From Bacteroidota bacterium (GTDB taxonomy: Bacteria > Bacteroidota > Bacteroidia > Chitinophagales > Chitinophagaceae), in assembly GCA_023386555.1 (NCBI GenBank), contig JAEWJK010000001.1:62001-126000 (forward strand): a stretch of DNA of 64,000 nucleotides, given 5' to 3'. Positions within the stretch are counted from its first letter, which is position 1. Every line of letters begins with the position of its first letter. Below, in pieces: positions 62,435-64,000 of this stretch. The position numbers and the translations under genes were made by a program. The notes beneath the pieces were generated by a model. That model ran no database searches. It had not been told where the DNA came from and saw only the letters and a program-made list of their open reading frames with translations.

Positions 62435-63382
62435 ATGGGATTTGAGATCATAGTTGAAGAGGCACTAAATTTTTCGATAATAACACTAATAAACACAGAT
62501 ACAAAACATGAGGCCGAGATATACAGTTTTGGAGCTTTATTAAATGCCTTTCGTTTTCCCTTCGAAAATTCCATCATCAATGTTGTAGATGGTTTTTCTT
62601 CACCACAGGATGCAAAGCAAAATATCGCTCCTTTTTTTAGAGGAGCTAAACTAAGTCCGTTTGTATGCAGAATGAAAAATGGTACATATCATTTTCACGG
62701 AAAAGATTTTAAGATCGAAAAATTTTACCTGAAAGAACATGCTCTGCATGCACTTATGTATGATGCAGTTTTTGAGATAAAACGAAGTACTACTGACCAG
62801 GAAAGTGCTTCAGTAGTTTTATTTCATCACTATGATGGTTCTGACAATGGATTTCCGTTTGAGTTTGACATGGAAGTAGAATGGAAATTATCAGAAGGAA
62901 ACATGCTTACCTGCAAAACCACGGTTTCTCATACCAATCCATTTGCTATTCCTTATGCTGAGGGATGGCATCCATATTTTTCATTAGACACCAGTGTGGA
63001 TGAATGTTACCTGCAATTCGACAGCAAACAAATGGTGGAGTTTGATGATACATTAATTCCAACCGGAAATCTCGTTGCAGATGAACGTTTTAATACCAAA
63101 CATTACATGAAAGATGTTAAGCTGGACAATTGTTTTGTATTAGATCAATCTTCGTCACAACCCAAAATTGTACTCAGCAGCGATAAATTGAAACTTACCA
63201 TTTTGCCAGAAGATTCTTATCCTTATCTCCAGGTGTACACACCTGATGATAGAAAAAGTATTGCCCTCGAAAATTTAAGTGGCATTCCTGATTGTTTTAA
63301 TAATGGAATAGGATTAAAAATGATTGAGCCGAATGAAACGGCTTCATTCACTACTCATTACATACCATCGATTATAAACTAA
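62435..63382 (+). CDS. Aldose 1-epimerase family protein
   Basis: This 315-residue enzyme of the galactose mutarotase fold interconverts anomers of aldoses. Landmarks are EIYSFGALLNAFRFPF, LHHALMYD-like LHALMYDAVFEIKRS, and the catalytic His in NPFAIPYAEGWHPYFSL with VEWKLSEGNMLTCKTTVSHTN. It has no signal peptide, so it is cytoplasmic. The fold is broad and the sugar is not certain; some relatives act on glucose-6-phosphate. The start is ATG at 62435. Its stop overlaps that of the convergent RidA gene by 11 bases. Confidence 0.88.
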   Translation: MGFEIIVEEALNFSIITLINTDTKHEAEIYSFGALLNAFRFPFENSIINVVDGFSSPQDAKQNIAPFFRGAKLSPFVCRMKNGTYHFHGKDFKIEKFYLKEHALHALMYDAVFEIKRSTTDQESASVVLFHHYDGSDNGFPFEFDMEVEWKLSEGNMLTCKTTVSHTNPFAIPYAEGWHPYFSLDTSVDECYLQFDSKQMVEFDDTLIPTGNLVADERFNTKHYMKDVKLDNCFVLDQSSSQPKIVLSSDKLKLTILPEDSYPYLQVYTPDDRKSIALENLSGIPDCFNNGIGLKMIEPNETASFTTHYIPSIIN

Positions 63383-63755
63383 CAACGGCAATCATACTGA
63401 TCTCAACATTCACTCCTTTTGGTAACCCCTTTACAGCCACTGTTTCTCTTGCAGGATAATCACCATTGAAATACGATCCATAAATCTCATTCACTTCAAC
63501 AAACAAGCTCATATCACTGAGGAAAATAGTAGTTTTCACCACATGCTCAAATGTAAGCTTAGCTTCTTCCAAAATAGCCTGCAAGTTTTGCATCACCCTG
63601 TGAGCTTCATCTTTAACTGAACCTTGTATCAGTTCATTGGTTGATGGATCAATTGCAATTTGTCCGCTGATATATAAATTCTCTCCTGTCTTTACAGCCT
63701 GGTTATAAGGTCCAATTGGTGCCGGAGCTTTGTCAGTTTTGATGATCTGTTTCAT
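63372..63755 (-). CDS. ridA: RidA family reactive-intermediate deaminase
   Basis: This 127-residue cytoplasmic protein removes reactive enamine/imine products of pyridoxal-phosphate enzymes, such as 2-aminoacrylate. The family pattern is complete: TDKAPAPIGPYNQAV, LYISGQIAIDPSTNEL, the NLQAILEEAKLTFEHVVKTTIFLSDM stretch, ARETVAVKGLPKGVNVEIS with the catalytic Arg. The start is ATG at 63755 (MKQIIKTDKAPAP); the frame continues to 63797. Confidence 0.95.
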   Translation of the reverse strand: MKQIIKTDKAPAPIGPYNQAVKTGENLYISGQIAIDPSTNELIQGSVKDEAHRVMQNLQAILEEAKLTFEHVVKTTIFLSDMSLFVEVNEIYGSYFNGDYPARETVAVKGLPKGVNVEISMIAVVSL

Positions 63756-63831
63756 AGATAAAATATTGTGTTCGCAAAATGAATGAATTTCCATCAACTC
63801 TCCAACCTATTTTTGCCAATTAAAGTTGATT

Positions 63832-64000
63832 ATGAGAATAGCAGTAAAAGCACTTCCGCAGCAAAAAGAAGAATGGCTGAGCAAAGAAAAGCCAGGAAAT
63901 ATTGAAATCATCTGGGTTGAAACAGGTGTTCCGGAGGCTGATGGATATTTTGATCTTTCATACGAAGAATTTGGAGCTGCATTTTCAGATATTAATAATA
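63832..64000 (+). CDS. Unidentified gene, N-terminal fragment
   Basis: Only the first 56 codons lie in the window, starting at ATG 63832 (MRIAVKALPQQKEEW). The start is a basic/hydrophobic strand, and the rest shows short strands and acidic turns (IEIIWVETGVPEADGYFDLSYEEFG). There is no signal peptide. I cannot name the family with confidence; an N-terminal extension of a 3-hydroxyacyl-CoA dehydrogenase-type protein is a weak guess from memory. It is divergent from ridA with 76 bases between starts. Confidence 0.5.
   Translation, partial: MRIAVKALPQQKEEWLSKEKPGNIEIIWVETGVPEADGYFDLSYEEFGAAFSDINN

Noticed and set aside
1..64000. Prophage, insertion sequence, CRISPR, tRNA or rRNA
   Set aside because: No integrase, transposase, regularly spaced array, cloverleaf or rRNA-like sequence was recognised anywhere in the window.

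Overview
The window is chromosomal DNA from a low-GC member of the Bacteroidota, most likely a Chitinophagaceae-type bacterium. Pointers are POT and OPT peptide transporters, a TonB-dependent receptor with an outer-membrane barrel, TolB/PD40 secreted enzymes, a Reg_prop/Y_Y_Y LytS-type kinase, YceI and DUF5777-like proteins, a split methionine synthase, a fused IcmF mutase, and promoters of the Bacteroidota type (TTTG, about 19 nt, TAnnTTTG). Ribosome-binding sites are weak, as usual in the phylum. I see no tRNA, rRNA, CRISPR, insertion sequence or prophage. No gene-free stretch exceeds 300 bases.

Layout. 1-3653 (minus): start of an OPT transporter, then two tandem POT peptide transporters. 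3774-5574 (plus): purD overlapping a GNAT acetyltransferase. 5763-11871 (plus): the rod-shape cluster mreB-mreC-mreD-mrdA-rodA, followed by a lipoprotein. 12662-13743 (minus): DUF4286-like protein and exonuclease III. 13948-14709: LOG-family protein. 14710-18514 (minus): methionine synthase as two genes (cobalamin part and homocysteine/zinc part), with a clear promoter at 18750-18780 and a structured leader of about 230 nt. 18783-26200 (minus): OB-fold protein, two haem lipoproteins, YceI, DUF5777-like barrel, YceI, and a LytS/LytTR two-component system, which looks like one functional cluster. 26295-29694 (minus): recR, HD protein, DUF1801-like, VOC/PhnB-like, von Willebrand A protein. 29830-40232 (plus): PD40-amidohydrolase, secreted WD40-caspase, TonB receptor. 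40385-46383 (minus): transketolase C-terminal half, galE, and a phosphate block (Pit transporter, DUF47, phoR, phoB). 46535-53454: an unrecognised secreted protein with a clan-CD-like His/Cys pair, a small barrel, a metallo-beta-lactamase-fold hydrolase and a 1119-residue propeller-barrel protein. 53590-56319 (minus): TerC, pyrD, amidase. 56390-58827 (plus): Nei-like glycosylase, a PAS protein with a dimerisation helix but no ATPase domain, and a small protein. 58918-64000: icmF, aldose 1-epimerase, RidA and the start of a final gene.

The most unusual feature runs between the genes. About ten copies of a palindromic element of 50-130 nt with the core CGTTGTGTCACTCACTTGTAC (or its variant TTGCGTCGCACTCTTGTAC) occupy intergenic gaps only, roughly one per 6 kb. 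One copy separates the two metH genes and another lies in the metH leader. A second kind of hairpin occurs twice, with an identical 11-nt loop and stems that differ by compensatory changes. These elements, the DUF5777/YceI/cytochrome cluster with its sensor kinase, and the three large unusual secreted or outer-membrane proteins are the best candidates for undescribed biology here.
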